Source: Xestospongia bergquistia (taxonomy: Eukaryota > Porifera > Demospongiae > Haplosclerida > Petrosiidae). From it: 64,000 nucleotides of DNA. Made by a program: the position numbers and the translations under genes. Positions 1 to 13,200 of the stretch are shown piece after piece. The stretch spans positions 10,169,501 to 10,233,500 of the forward strand of contig OZ014411.1 of NCBI GenBank assembly GCA_963965975.1, in the 5' to 3' direction. Position 1 is the stretch's first letter. Each line of letters starts with the position of its first letter. The notes under the pieces were generated by a model. The model saw only the letters and a list, made by a program, of their open reading frames with translations, was not told where the DNA came from and made no database searches.

Positions 1-2
1 GT

Positions 3-3000
3 GGGGGACCAATGTCATATCCTGATCAAACTAACACACTGTATCCTAACGATACAACTTTCTACTTTGTTGAGGGTCAGTTAATCACATTACTTATCAG
101 TTACTCCTCTAATATCATGCTGTTTAGAATAACTGTTATCAATTATTATGGTTTTGCCATTCTTTTAATCAACCCTAACAACAATGTAAATCTTACCAAT
201 ATCATTGTCACTAACTCCTCAATGGTTATTACCAATTCACCACAAAGTGGAGCAGGTCTTGTAATATATTTTAGTAACTTTAACAAGAGAACTGAGTTCT
301 TGCAAACGCAAATACTTTTAAACAAGATTGTTATGCAGTGGAATGTCAACTTAGTACCATATAATGAAACGTCAAATGCAGCCAAAGTATATACTTTAAA
401 GCCTAAAGCGATTAGTGCATTTGCAGCTGGTTTGACAGTAATATTTAGTCAAGGGAACTACAGTGCTGATGTTTGTTTGGCAAGTTTTTCTGGAAATACC
501 AACGCAGGTGGAGTCTTTGACGGTATAGCATTTATTTTTAGTGATGCACCGGTTAGAACGACTTCTATTGTAATTAAAAACTCTGAATTCATCCACGTTG
601 TAGCGAGTGCTGGTAAACAGGCTATATTTGGAATTGGTATTATGGTAAGCAAAGTGAAGTCTAGTAATGACTATATACTCAATGTACCATGGAATATAAT
701 AACAATTTCAGATAGTATTATATATGACAGACATTCTACACATTTCTCGGACAATGAATTCAGTTTTTCCTTTAGATTAAACTTATATAATCACTCTGCT
801 TTTCATGTTATTACCGCTTCTAATGTGATCAATAATATCACAATTCATATATCTAATTTAAAATACGTTCAAAGTTACACTGGCATTCGTAATCCATTTA
901 TATTCTCAGAAACAACAAAAGGACACAAAAACGTTCATTTCATTTTAGAATCTGTAACTTTAAGTCAAGCATTTTTTACTGCAACGGAGACAACGCTGAA
1001 TACCGGCAAATTGGTTTTTGTCAACGCAGCATCTGTTTATATCAATGGAATAAATGACTTCAGTGAAATGACAGGTTCAGTAATACAAGCATACAACAGT
1101 GAATACATTTGAATGGTTCAGCAAAATTCCATAACAACAAAGCCAGTCATGGAGCTGCTATTCGACTTGATTCATCATCGCATCTCTACATTCACGAATC
1201 AACTAAAGCATCTTTTGTTAACAATCACGCTTCTTTTTATGGTGGTGCAATTTATGGATAGAAATCTCCCTTTCACAAATCTACTATGTGCTATTCAAAT
1301 AGTAAGTCAAAACATTTCAGAATTAAACATCACTTTAATTTTTAAAAGTAACACTGCCACACTGGCTGGGAACTCTATCTATGTTTCTCCATTGTATGAT
1401 TGTCAACAGTTGTATCTAACAAATGTAAATTCTAGTGACTTATTTAACAAGGTATTTTGTTTTATTGGAGAAAATCAGGTTGGAGAGATATCTTCAGTAG
1501 CTGTGAGTACTCAAATTTGCAATATCAATGGGACAACTGACAATCACCAAATCAAAGTATATCCTGGTGAAACAATAACAATTGGTTTAAGAGCAAATGA
1601 TCTAAATGGAAATCCAACTTATGCTCATATTCTCACAAGATTGACCAAAGCTGGAAAAAAATTGTATAAGAGTCATTATGAAATAGTTTACATCACATAT
1701 GAGTTACCTGCTAAGCAAAAAATTCAAAATGTTTACAGTATTGGTTGTACTCCATTGAATTTTACAATATTGCCTCAGAATGCAAGTGTTCAGCTGGATT
1801 TACATTTTGAAGTTATAGGATATATTCCTACAGCTTCAGTTAAATTGCTTCAACTGACATGCCCTCAAGGATTTGTATTTAATAGCGAGGCCAAAGCATG
1901 TGTATGTAGTGTATTTCTAAAAGAATTTGCTATTACACAGTGTAACATTGATACTACATCTGTTAACATTCCACCACAATCATGGCTAGGAGTTATGGAT
2001 AATAGGAGTGTCATTGGTTACAGTGAAGTCTGTCCTCCTGGACATTGTCTACCAAATACAACTATTAATATAACACAACCTGATATTATGTGTAGAGGTT
2101 ATCGTATGGGATGGCTATGTGGTCAGTGTAAGGAAGGCTACAGTATTGTCTTAGGGAGCACTGATTGTTACCAATGTTCCAATACACTACATACAGCACT
2201 TGCTATATCATTTGGTATATTAGGTGGTATAATGTATGTATTAGTGTTGTTTAGTTTGAGATTGACAATTGACTTGGGTACACTTGGAGGCTTCATATTT
2301 TGGCTAAATATTATGTGGCCATATGCTATACCATCTTCTGATATGACTTTAAAGGATGAAGGTATGGAGTTTATAGTGTATTTACTTACTTCTATCAAAT
2401 ATCAATGGAATGTACCTGTTTGTATAACAAGTGATCTCAATGAGCTTGACAAGGTTGCTATATTGTACTTTTTCCCAATTTACTTTTGGTTTATAGTTGC
2501 TGTTATTGTCCTCTTAAGTCAATGTTCCACACTGATTGCTAGCCTCATCGTTGGATCCTCTGTACAAGTACTTGTAACATTGATGTACATCTCCTACTCA
2601 GATCTGTTATCTATCTCATTACTTGTTCTCACACCAGCACATATTTACTTCAATAGCACAAATAGTTCTGGTAAATTACTAGTTTGGTTTAAAGATGGGA
2701 GTGTCCTCTATGGTCAAACTCCATTCCACATTGTTTTACTGTGTGTTAGTATAGCAGTGCTGTCTTTTTTCATTGTACCTTTTACTTTGGTAGGATTGTT
2801 TGGAGTTAAGATGTTAGGAAGTCGTTTTATTGCCAAGTACTTTCGTCCATTTATTGATGCTATTCATGGACCTTACAAAGACAATTTAAGATACTGGTTT
2901 GGTTTAAGGTTAATAGTTATGTCGCTTGTCTATATTGTAAATGCCATTCTTCAAGATAGCAACATGACTCTACAGCTTCTACTGTCACTTATTATATTGG

Positions 3001-3383
3001 GGTCATTTACTCTTGCAGAAGGTTTGTTTTTACCATTTAAGAGCTGGATCTTAAATATATTGGACTTGTGGTTTATGGTACTTCTATTGTTTAATATTCT
3101 AATGTATTTTGCTTACAGCTTATCAGAGACTACTACTACTTTAACAACAACAATTACAATTGTTCTCAGCTTTGTCACCTTTTTTGTCATCCTTCTATAT
3201 CATAGTTATTTATCAATGAGTCGTTTTCGTTGTATCAGGAAATGCGTTCGATGTCTTTTTACTAATGGTAATTGTAGGAGGATCAAGAAAATAGTTCTAA
3301 AGAGTAGTACTAGATCTAGATCACAAAATGATCTAATGCCACCTTTGAGAGATATTGACCATTTACAGGATGAAGAATGGTAA
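3..3383 (+). CDS. Beta-helix / cysteine-rich / multi-span membrane protein, 5' partial, two frameshifts
   Basis: This looks like one large cell-surface protein. The reading frame is open to the left edge, so the start is outside the window. The first part is Asn/Ser/Thr-rich with many N-glycosylation sequons and beta-helix-like repeats, including a GGAIY motif at about 1241-1255. A cysteine-rich segment follows (CPQGF, CPPGHC, LCGQCKEGYS at about 1860-2190). Then come eight or nine hydrophobic segments (about 2190-3220) and a basic, Ser-rich cytoplasmic tail ending in DEEW. No intron is needed. The frame is broken twice: an apparent 1-nt loss at about 1101-1108 puts a TGA at 1110-1112, and an extra G at about 1256 restores the frame. 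The 150 bp between, read in the other frame, continue the beta-helix. I know such proteins from sponges and cnidarians as uncharacterised. Function is unknown; it could be a young pseudogene or an assembly error. Confidence 0.72.
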
Positions 3384-4282
3384 CAGAGTGTTCAAATGAT
3401 TTAATTTGCTTATATTATATTTTCTTATTACATAAATATGTGTGTAAGTGTTAATCAGTAAATAAACAAGCACAATTTAGTGTTTTTTGTTTTTTTAAAT
3501 AAATTACTTTTAGCAATTTTATTTAACCAGTAATAATTGTATGCATGTTGGATTGATAATTAACCTCGCTGTGCGTGGGCGCATAGCGTGCCAGTGTGTA
3601 TGTGAGTGTCTGTTAACCGGGCAAATGGCTTTGAATTGCTTTAACTTGGCAAACAAGGCACTGGTAGCCACCAAACTATAGTGGACGGTAGCAAAACTTC
3701 TGTACTTCTTAAGAATACTGCCAAAAGGAACGTCAAACGAACAAAAAACTTTAAAAGTCTGAAAAACCTTTGAAAAAAGCATAGCTTTCAGTGAAGACTC
3801 GAGAATTCAATAAAAACCTCCTGCATACAGCTTATGACATTTTCCAACTTTTAAAGTGAGAATTTTTCCAAAAATATTTCTTTGGAAAGTTATGACAGTT
3901 TTACTAACTTTTGGCAGTTATCTTTGTCAATACATTGAGCTTGAACTATAATAATTGGAGAATCACTAACTTTTACTAAGAAGTTGGCTTTAATTTATTA
4001 TTATATGGAATATCTTATATTATCTAATCTGATGTAATGTATATGTTACTTTAATAAATGTTTCATTGAATAAAACTTGTAATAAAGGATTCAAATCAAT
4101 TGTAGTTAACTTACCAATATGTAAAATGTCCCTAGTATGAAAATGTAAACAGATTCTTTAGAAGTACTTTATTTAAGAGAGTCATTTCCTGTTATGATAA
4201 TATACCTACTACATTGTTTATATATTGTAGTAGAGAAATTGTACAAAGCTCTTATGACATATCATACCAGTACCCAACATTA
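3384..4282. other. Intergenic; GC-richer patch 3560-3730
   Basis: No gene is recognised. About 3560-3730 is visibly less AT-rich than its surroundings. The open minus-strand frame across it (3519-3782) has no recognisable domain. It could be a fragment of a dispersed repeat. About 4010-4280 resembles sequence near 34140-34250 and 51240-51370 (the hexamer-rich run around AAGAGAGTCATTTCCTGTT), so it belongs to the dispersed repeats of the right half. Confidence 0.35.
3461..3466 (+). other. Candidate polyadenylation signal AATAAA
   Basis: AATAAA lies about 80 bp after the stop codon of the membrane-protein gene, which suits its 3' end. AT-rich DNA makes chance matches common. Confidence 0.4.
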
Positions 4283-4483
4283 TTAAAAACAGACAAACTT
4301 ACAGGAATTATTTATATTTAAACTTGTGATACCTACAAGACCAATTTCTAGGATATATGCCAAATGATATCCAGTTCTATGACAGAACAGAACATTAGTG
4401 ACATCAGTAAATGGACTGGTAGTATTTATTGTTGTACTGATGATATAAGTCATAATTATTGCTAAAAATGATAATACAGACAA
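4283..4483 (-). pseudogene. Solitary exon 1 of the small secreted-protein family
   Basis: On the minus strand this encodes a hydrophobic signal-peptide-like start (MSVLSFLAIIMTYIIS), then VTNVLFCHRTGYHLAY and GLVGITSLN. This matches exon 1 of the family copies at 26.1, 31.7, 36.9 and 44.9 kb. A GTAAGT donor follows at the family position. No exon 2 or 3 is found on the minus-strand 3' side down to 3400, so it is probably an orphan exon. It matters because it is the only copy with an ATG ahead of the hydrophobic stretch, which supports secretion for the whole family. Confidence 0.5.
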
Positions 4484-4689
4484 TGTTTATATATATTATT
4501 AAAAGTAAGCAACCTTACTATTACTTCTTTGCTTGGTAATAGTTATAATTTGATGTTTAATAGCAGTTTGGGTTGCTTTATATACCAATTTTTGCAGAAA
4601 CTCAAGATAAAATAGTAACGATACGTTATGATGCATATCTGCATTAGAAAAACAAGCCATTACTACAATTTAGCTATTACAAAGAAACA

Positions 4690-4860
4690 AATCTACAGGT
4701 CACTGGACATAACCTCTATATAGATTTACAGAGAGTATATCACTGTTCATAATTTGATATTAAAGTAGTTACTATTTATTCTTAAGACAGGTGTCCATAA
4801 TGTTGTGATAACTGTCAGTTGTATTTTTTAAAATTAAGTTCATAATCTTTTTGACACTTC
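4690..4860 (+). pseudogene. RTK array: 3'-tail remnant of an upstream copy
   Basis: The stretch that reads ACTGGACATAACCTCTATA and continues into the 3' flank matches the end of the last kinase exon and 3' flank of the intact gene (14920-15080), and of the copies at 10040 and 22870. Nothing of the kinase core remains. It shows that at least one more receptor copy once stood to the left of the copy starting at 4907. Confidence 0.55.
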
Positions 4861-4906
4861 AAGGTATTCCACTGATAATAACTTTATGTTAATAGAATTC
4901 AACGAG

Positions 4907-6791
4907 ATGATGAAACACTGTCACAGTCACTGGCCACTGATCTTTCTTTTACTCTGGCATACAATCAAGTCAAGTAAGTCAAGAAAAAATGTCAATAGAA
5001 ATTATAACATTTAATATATGTAGGCTATAGTGAGTCTGCTTGCTGTACAGAGAAGTTTATGGACTTTGATTTCATTAAATATAGAGCAAAAACAGTAGGA
5101 TCAGTAAACATGAGGATATTTTAAAAAATGAAACTGTTCATCAAGTTTTACCCATGTTATTGTTGGAGGTGACCTTAGGAGAAGAAATAATAATCATCAA
5201 TTATTTCCTAGCGTTCAAATCTGGAGATCTCAAGGTCTTAAAGTTGAAAATCGACATAATCAATATTATCTTTATCCTGGCAATGAGTGAACTATATACT
5301 ACTTAACTAATAATGTCAGTACTAATGGGGTTTTTCAATATCCTCTGGATCCACCCATATCAGTACAAAATGGAGATATATTAGCTATATCACAACCTCC
5401 TGAAGAGGACAGTATTTTTAGAGTTCATTATATACAAGATGTTGTTAACTTTGATAGTTTTGTAGTCTCATTTCGTTCAATAGCTGCTAAATTATCTGGT
5501 ATTCCAATTAATAATGATTTGGTATTAGTCTATCCTATAACTGGTGAGTTTTATGACATACAATAAATTATTGACATCTGTTATATCATTAGATGGATCT
5601 TGTGTTAGTAGTTCAATAAATTCTACAGTCATCAAGGAGAATGCTCTACTGATATATGAAGTCAGAGAGACAGGAGAAAATAGACAGTATATATATTCAG
5701 AGATGAAGTTCTCATGTAATGGTGTTATAAAATGAATCTATGGAGCTGTAGATCAAAACAAAAATCAAAACAGAACTGTACAAAACTCATCTGAACTCCA
5801 AATATGGCATCAAACTGGTCCTAATAGTTACAATAAACAAGGATCTAGTTTAGTTACTGCTAATATATCAATATTTACTAATGTCTATGAGTATTATCCT
5901 ATGACTCCACTGGAGTTCCAAGAAGGAAATCTACTTGGTGTTTATATACCTGACAATGATAATAGTCAACTATGGCTATATGAACAAAGAGAGAGTGGAC
6001 CACTTAATTTACGTATTAATAATAAAGTAATTCACCTGCTTCTTCAACAATAAGTGGAATGCTTACAACAGATGAAGCAAATAATTTTCCTCTAGTCACA
6101 GTCATAATAAGTATGTTAAAGTATTTTCACTTCTTATCAAATATAGGTATTAGTACAGAGATAGTATCAACACCCATCTCTTATACTATAGAGACAAGTA
6201 GCATAGCTACAACAGGTGTGTGTTTATATTGTCCAATATAATTACTATAGTACTTTGTATAACTAAACTAGAATAAACAGATTCGTACATTAATATTGTT
6301 AATAATTACAATAAACAAGAGTCTAGTATAGTCATTTCTAATATCTACTAATGTCTATGAGTATTTTCCTGTGTTACCACTGGAAGTTCAATTCATTTAG
6401 TCAGCTCTGTTTATAAGAACAAAAAGTGGGTGGACTGTTGAAGTTATGTATCAATTTCAATGTAGATTCCCCTGCCCCTTTACCAATATTGGTTACTTCA
6501 GACCTTATAACAAAGACATATAACAATATTCCTCTAGAAACACTCTTAATAAGTGAGTATCATTTATTATCAGTTATTTATTTTAATTTCGTAGGTACTA
6601 GTCATCCCATGACTTCATTTCCTATATTAAGTTCTACAGTCACTATGGTACTCTTTAGCTCACCTTTGATTCTTAGAGATGATAGCCCAGTTCCAATCAT
6701 TGTTAGAGTCATCTGTTTTGGTATAGTTCTACTAACAATTACAATGATCATTGTCACTTTACGATGTGTTTGTCAAAGGTATGATATGTAA
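4907..6791 (+). pseudogene. RTK array copy 1: receptor pseudogene without kinase
   Basis: This copy is collinear with the intact gene at 10249. It has a signal-peptide exon (4907-4973, two ATGs, donor GTAAGT), ectodomain 1 from 5024, ectodomain 2 from about 5597, a Ser/Thr-rich linker exon (about 6146-6212), and a transmembrane exon from about 6594 with a hydrophobic run around IVLLTITMIIVTL. Ectodomain 1 lacks one A near 5100 and about 33 bp just downstream, and has an in-frame TGA where the intact copy has CGA. Ectodomain 2 has TGA in place of the TGG that follows VIK. No kinase exons follow before the next copy. The mutations make it a pseudogene. It is still useful because its linker exon is open, unlike that of the intact gene. 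Confidence 0.75.
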
Positions 6792-7540
6792 ATATCTCCA
6801 ACTTGGGTTACTTGACTTATAATAAATATTTATTGGAAAAATGTGATTTTTAAAATTAAAAATAGATACTGACTGATTTTATATTAACAGTGATGTTACT
6901 ATTTCATATAGATGTGTTTGTGTCTCATTATAAAATTACAAAAATTGCATACAAGTGATATGACTCATGATTTATATTGATAATTTTCCAAATGAGTTTC
7001 AGGTTCTGTACTTTGTAACTGAAACCATTTGAAAATCATCCTAAAACCATCAATTTTAAATTCATAGGTTCAAAGATTTGTAATGGATTTTAAAAAGTTT
7101 ATGAGCTCCATTCTCATACTCAATTTCATAGAAAATGTTTAACTTTATTGTATTATAATTATGTAACCAAAATATCATTATACCAATATATGGTACAGAG
7201 TCATTGATGTTAGTAATGCATTATGTAGTAGACTTATTGATATGATCATTTAGTTTTAATGTTAAATTTCAAATTAATGATACACAAAGAAAATTGTCTT
7301 AGCATACAAAATGTTCTTTACATTTGTCTACTACAATTTTACACTATCTTAGTGTATAGAGTTGTCATTAATAGTGAGTTTGGAGTAGACTTTATTGCAG
7401 GCATTTATTTGCATGAGAATGACATAGCTGCAAATAATACAGTAGTGAGTATTATTAGTTGTTCTTGTCATCTTCCTATCATTAATTTGTTAACAGCAGA
7501 GCAATCTGTTGTGAGGTTTATAAAGTTTGAATTATTGAAC
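6792..7540. other. Intergenic between receptor copies
   Basis: No supported gene. A 97-codon open frame at 7259-7552 has one hydrophobic run but no relatives I recognise, no splice context, and ends inside a decayed receptor fragment. I treat it as chance. Confidence 0.35.
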
Positions 7541-8110
7541 TTGGAGCAATGAGAATAGACTTAAATAGAATAGGGACTCATTCGAATAATGAACTAGAAT
7601 TCTGACAGAATATAATTCAACTGTTCAGCAACAAATATTGCTATTGTTGTTTTGGGAGTCAACTTAGAGGTTAAATAACAATCATCAGTTATTTCCTAGT
7701 ATTGAAATATGGAGACCCCAAGTAACTAATCCTAATCAGTTTGATCAACAGTGAGTGAACTATATACTACTCAACTAATAATGTAAGTACTAACGAAGTG
7801 TTTGAATATCCTTTGGACTATCCATACCAGTACAAAATGGAGATTATATCACAACCAGTCCAATAAAACAGTGTTTTTAGAGTTTATTACATAGACGATG
7901 CTAATAATTTTGATAAATATGAAATCTCATTTGGTCTTATATTTTTGTCTCCTTTATATTAATTTGATATAATTATTTAATTAATTTGTCATAATTGAAA
8001 AATGAGTACTTTTGAGCTAGTATCTAGTGAAGACTTAAAAGAGTATCTACAAAATTCCAACCATTGTAAGTTTCACATCAAATACAATATAATGAATTTA
8101 ACTTCAATAA
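7540..8110 (+). pseudogene. RTK array: decayed ectodomain 1 plus kinase hinge exon
   Basis: 7540-7945 is a heavily mutated ectodomain-1 exon. The motifs NNNHQLFPS, the YPLD region and the 'VQNGD' region are still traceable across stops. At 8000-8075 a hinge-like exon (FELVSSEDLKEYLQN) corresponds to [13 protein letters not shown] of the intact kinase. The block repeats at 9090-9660, so it was itself duplicated. It cannot encode a working receptor. Confidence 0.6.
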
Positions 8111-8874
8111 CATATATATTCATATCCCACTAAATTCATTTAGTCAACTATATTTATTAGAACAAAGAGATGGTGGACTGTTGAATTTATGTATTGATTA
8201 CAATGTAGATTTCCCTGTTCCTTTACCAATATTGGTTACTTCAGACCTTATAGCAAAGACATATAACAATGTTCCTCTAGAAACACTCTTAATAAGTGAT
8301 TATTATTAATTTATTATCAGTTATTTGTTTTAATTACATAGATACTAGTCATTCCTTGACTTCACTTCCTATATTAAGTTCTACAGTCACTACGGTATTC
8401 TCTAGATCACCTTCCATTCTTGGAGATGACAGCCCAGTTCCAATCATTGTTGGAGACATCTGTTCTGTTATAGTTCTATTAACAATTACATTGATCATTG
8501 TCACTTTACTGTGTGTTTGTCAAAGGTATGGTATGTTAATATCTCCAACTTTAGTTACTACATCTCTCAATAAAAACAATTGGTTGTAATATTATCAATT
8601 ATCATTATAGTAGTAATTGCTTCCCTCGTTATTATAATACTGCGTGTTTATGTCTACTGCTTATTAGATACAAGAACATGCTATCACTATATGATGACAT
8701 CATCACCACAACATTTGATCCTTTTACATTAAATCCTTCATATGTACCTAATATTACTAATAACAATGACTTTGATGGTATATATATGGATATTAATGAT
8801 TCATATAAAAATTAATGTAACTGTTAATATTGATGAGAACCCTGCTTATGGAAAACTTGATTATGATGACGTTT
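8110..8874 (+). pseudogene. RTK array copy 2: membrane exon and short NPxY tail
   Basis: This begins with a partial ectodomain-2 end (8120-8300), then a transmembrane exon (about 8341-8526) closely matching 12281-12577 of the intact gene. A second hydrophobic run follows at 8600-8650, and then a short cytoplasmic tail rich in tyrosine (DFDGIYMDINDSY) ending in IDENPAYGKLDYDDV and a stop at 8872-8874. The tail holds NPAY, an NPxY motif; in known receptors such motifs bind PTB adaptors or endocytic adaptors. Compared with 21500-21600, about one base is missing near 8641, so the membrane run and tail are out of frame. It is probably a fossil of a kinase-less receptor or of an alternative 3' end. 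Confidence 0.5.
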
Positions 8875-9059
8875 AAGATAACACAGCACCTTAACAATTT
8901 CTGCATACACACTACATTGTATATTTTATGTAATAATTATAAGTGTTGCTTATTAATTTTATGCTAGTAAATACGTAATTATAAATATTCATATATATGT
9001 TCTAGACTTATAATAAATATTTATTGCAAAAATGTGATTTTTAAAAATTTAAAATAGAT

Positions 9060-10170
9060 ACTGACTGATTTTGTATTAACAGTGAGAGGTTTATGAAGTT
9101 AGGATTATTGAACTTAGAGTGACGAGAATAGACTTAAATAGAATTAGGAGTCATTCAAATAAAGAATTAGAATTCTGACAGAATATCAATTCAATTGTTC
9201 AACAACAAATATTACCATTGTTGTTTTGGAGGTCAACTTAGAGGTTAAATAACAATCATCAATTATTTCCTAGTATTGAAATGTGGAGACCACAAGTAGC
9301 TAATCCTAATCAGTTTGATCAACAGTGAGAAAACTACATACTACTCAACTAATAATGTGAGTACTAACAGAGTGTTTGAATATCCTTTGGACTATCCATA
9401 CCAGTACAAAATGGAGATAGATTAGCAATATCACAACCATTCCAATAAAAATGTGTTTTTAGAGTTTATTACATACAAGATGCTAATAATTTTGATAAAT
9501 ATGAAATCTCATTTGGTCTTATATTTTTGTCTCCTTTATATTAATTTGATATAATTATTTAATTAATTTGTCTTAATTGAAAAATGTGTACTTTTGAGCT
9601 AGTATCTAATGGAGACTTAAAAGAGTATCTGCAAAATTCCAACCATTGTAAGTTTCACATCAAATATAATATAATGAATTTAATTTCAATACCATTATTT
9701 ACAGACCAGGAGAGTCAGTTTACTCTACAATATCTACTCTCTTCCTCAGTTTCTGTCATAGAGTTGCCCCTGGAATGAAGTACCAGTCAAAAAAATGTTT
9801 TCTAAACAGATACATCTCAGCTAGGAATATAGTGACTTATCTATAAGATGATGATACAATGGTGGCAAGAGTGTCTGTATTGTACTATGACTACTTGATA
9901 ACATGTGTACATCTATGACAGGTATGCAGAGAATTTTATTTGTCATACATTTGTCAAATTAGTATCGGATCTATCTCAAACTGGTGTTCAACTCCTCAGT
10001 GTAGTCCAAAGAGACCAGTACTGGGAGGTCCACTAGATACTGGACATTATCTCTATATAGATTTACAAGAGGATGTATCACTGTTGACAATTTGACAATA
10101 AAGCAGTTACTATTCATTTTTGAGACAGATGTCCATAATGTTGTGATAACTGTCACTTGTGTTTTTAATA
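9060..10170 (+). pseudogene. RTK array: decayed ectodomain and kinase remnant
   Basis: In order: an ectodomain-1 fossil (9090-9515), the hinge exon (about 9584-9650, FELVSNGDLKEYLQN), a mutated catalytic-loop exon (9700-9830, with stops where HRDLAARN should stand), and the C-lobe exons (9840-10085, [26 protein letters not shown]). DFG and APE exons are missing. The last part matches the 3' end of the intact gene, so a former full-length copy ended just 80-150 bp before the intact gene starts. That spacing is the head-to-tail arrangement expected of tandem duplicates. Confidence 0.65.
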
Positions 10171-10248
10171 ACATTCATGATCTTTCTGAAACCTCTAAGT
10201 ATTCCACTGATAACAACTTTATGTTAAGAGAAATTTAGTGACAAAGAT

Positions 10249-13200
10249 ATGATGGAACACTGTCCCAGTTACTGGCCACTGATCTTTCTTTTACTATTAC
10301 ATACAATCAAGTCAAGTAAGTCAAGAAATAATGTCAATAGAATTATAACATTTAATATATGTAGGCTATACTGAGTCTGCTTGCTGTACAGAGAAGTTTA
10401 TGAACTTTGATTTCATTAAATATAGAGCAAAAACAGTAGGAATCAGTAAACATGAGGGTATTTTAAATAATGAAATCATAATCCTCAAAGAATATCAGTT
10501 TAACTGTTCATCAAGTATTACCCATGTTATTGTGGGAGGTGACCTTAGAAGAAGAAATAATAATCATCAATTATTTCCTAGTGTTCAAATCTGGAGATCT
10601 CAAGGTCATAATGATAAAAATCGACATAATCGATATTATCGTCTTCCTGACAGTGAGCGAACTATATACTACTCTACTAATAATGTCAGTACTAATGGAG
10701 TTTTTCAATATCCTCTGGATCCACCCATATCAGTACAAAATGGAGATATATTAGCTATATCACAACCTCCTGAAGAGTACAGTATTTTTAGAGTTCATTA
10801 TATACAAGATGTTATTAATTTTGATAGTTATGCAGTCTCATTTGGTTCAATAGCTGCTACATTATCTGATAGTCCAATTAATAGCGATTTGGTATTAGTC
10901 TATCCTATAACTGGTGAGCTTTATCACATATAAATAAATTATTGTAATCTGTTTTATCATTAGATGGATCTTGTGTTAGTAGTTCAATAAATGCTACAGT
11001 CATCAAGGAGAATGCTCTACTGATATATGAAGTCAGAGAGACAGGAGAAAATAGACAGTATATATATCCAGAGATGAAATTCTCATGTAATGGTAGTGTT
11101 ATAAAATGGATCTATGGAGCTGTAGATCAAAACAAAAATCAAACCAGAGCTGTAGGAAACTTACCTGAACTCCAAATATGGCATCAAACTGGTCCTAATA
11201 GTTACAATAAACAAGGATCTAGTTTAGTTACTGCTAATATATCAATATCTACTAATGTCTATGAGTACTATCCTGTGACTCCACTTGAGTTCCAAGAGGG
11301 AGATATCTTTGGTGTTTATATACCTGACAATGATAATAGTCAACTATGGCTATATGAACAAAGAGAGAGTGGACCACTTAATTTACATATTAATAATGAA
11401 GTAAATTTACCTGCTCCTTCAACAATAAATGGAATGCTTACAACAGATGAAGCAAATAATTTTCCTCTAGTCACAGTCATAATAAGTATGTTAATATAAT
11501 ATACACTACCTTTTTTACTTCTTACAAAATATAGGTATTAGTACAAAGATAGTATCAACACCCATCTCTTATATATAGAGACAAGTAGCATAGCTACAAT
11601 AGGTGTGTGTTTATATTGTCTAATATAATTACTATAGTCTTTATATAACTAAACTAGAATAAACAGATTCATATACTAATATTGTTAATAGTTACAATAA
11701 TGAGAGTATAGTTTATTTACTGCTAATACATATGACCTGATTTGTAATAAGGGACCACTTCTGTCAAAACATTTGTACCCTGATTTGTCAAAAGAGACCA
11801 CTGTTAAAACATCTCAAAAACAGTTTTGTATACATACAGTTACGAGGAATAGTTGTTTATATATAACAACTGTATGTGCAAAAAACTGTTTGTTGAGATG
11901 TTTTAATAGTGGTCCCTTTTCACAAATCAGTCACAAATGTTTTGCCAGAAGTGGTCAAATATCGTAAATCAGGTCACATATCAATATCTATTAATTAATG
12001 TCTATGAATATTTTCTTGTGGTACCACTTGAGTTCTATGAGGGAAATATATTTTGTATTCATATCCCACTAAATTCATTTAGTTAACTATACTTATTAGA
12101 ACAAAGAGAGGGTGGACTGTTGAATTTATGTATTGATTACAATGTAGATTTCCCTGTTCCTTTAACAATTTTGGTTACTTCAGACCTTATAACAAAGAGA
12201 TATAATAATATTCCTCTAGAAACACTCTTAATAAGAGATTATTATTAATTTATTATCAGTTATTTGTCTTAATTCAATAGGTACTAGTCATTTCTTGATT
12301 CCACTTCCTACTACAGTCACTATGATACTCTCTAGCTCACCTTCGATTCTTAGAGATGACAGCCCAGTTCCAATCATTGTTGGAGTCATCTGTTTTGTTG
12401 TAGTTCTACTAACAATTGCATTGATCATTGTCACTTTACTGTTAGTTTGTCAAAGGAAGCAAAAAAGAAAAATGAATATATCAAGTAGTAAAGATAGAAT
12501 AGAACTTACAAGGACAAATCAACTCTACAATCAAGAGAAACCAGCAGAAAATACCTTGATAAATCCTTTATATACAGGTAATTGTTACTAATATTCTATG
12601 AGTAGATCAAAAAATTGGTTAGAGGTTTCTATGTCTGTGCTCTATTTGTTGTATAAACCTCCAAGTACTTTCAACTACAAGTCTAGCCCATGCTTGTCAC
12701 GACTCACAAGTATAATCCAAGTGTGATGACTCAGTAGAATTCTGAATGATTCTCTTTGATCTATTGACATCTGATTTCTATTGGTAGATTAATATATTCT
12801 GTTTCTCATTAACATCAAAGGGAATTATTTATAAATTACATGCTAGTATATATACAAACAATGTAGTGATAATGAGATATTTTTTAGAATATAGAAAAAT
12901 AAGTTGATGAGGGTCACCCTCAGTAGATGAAAAGTAAATGAATTAAATTATTGATAAAATGTTAAATAATTGTTTCTGTTCACATTTAATGTCATGTACA
13001 GGTACAGATACATCAAATATTCAAAATGGAAAGATTAATGATAATTATGAAGACTTCTTTGATAATGATTTGTTAACTTACTCATTACCTGCTTATGACT
13101 TTGTGAATTCTGAAGTGTCTAGTACTGAAACAAAACAAGTTAGTGCCTACAAGTGTCAACTAATGCCATTGATTTTTACTCCAGACCTCAACTCAAATCT

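Noticed and set aside
3519-3782. Minus-strand ORF of 87 codons
   Set aside because: No domain, no splice context. It covers a compositionally unusual patch that more likely is a repeat fragment.
7259-7552. 97-codon plus-strand ORF
   Set aside because: No relatives among the duplicated copies; it ends inside a decayed receptor exon.
10524-10754. Second open frame inside ectodomain 1 (also at 23222-23506)
   Set aside because: Out of frame with the receptor exon; its conservation only mirrors the DNA of the real exon.
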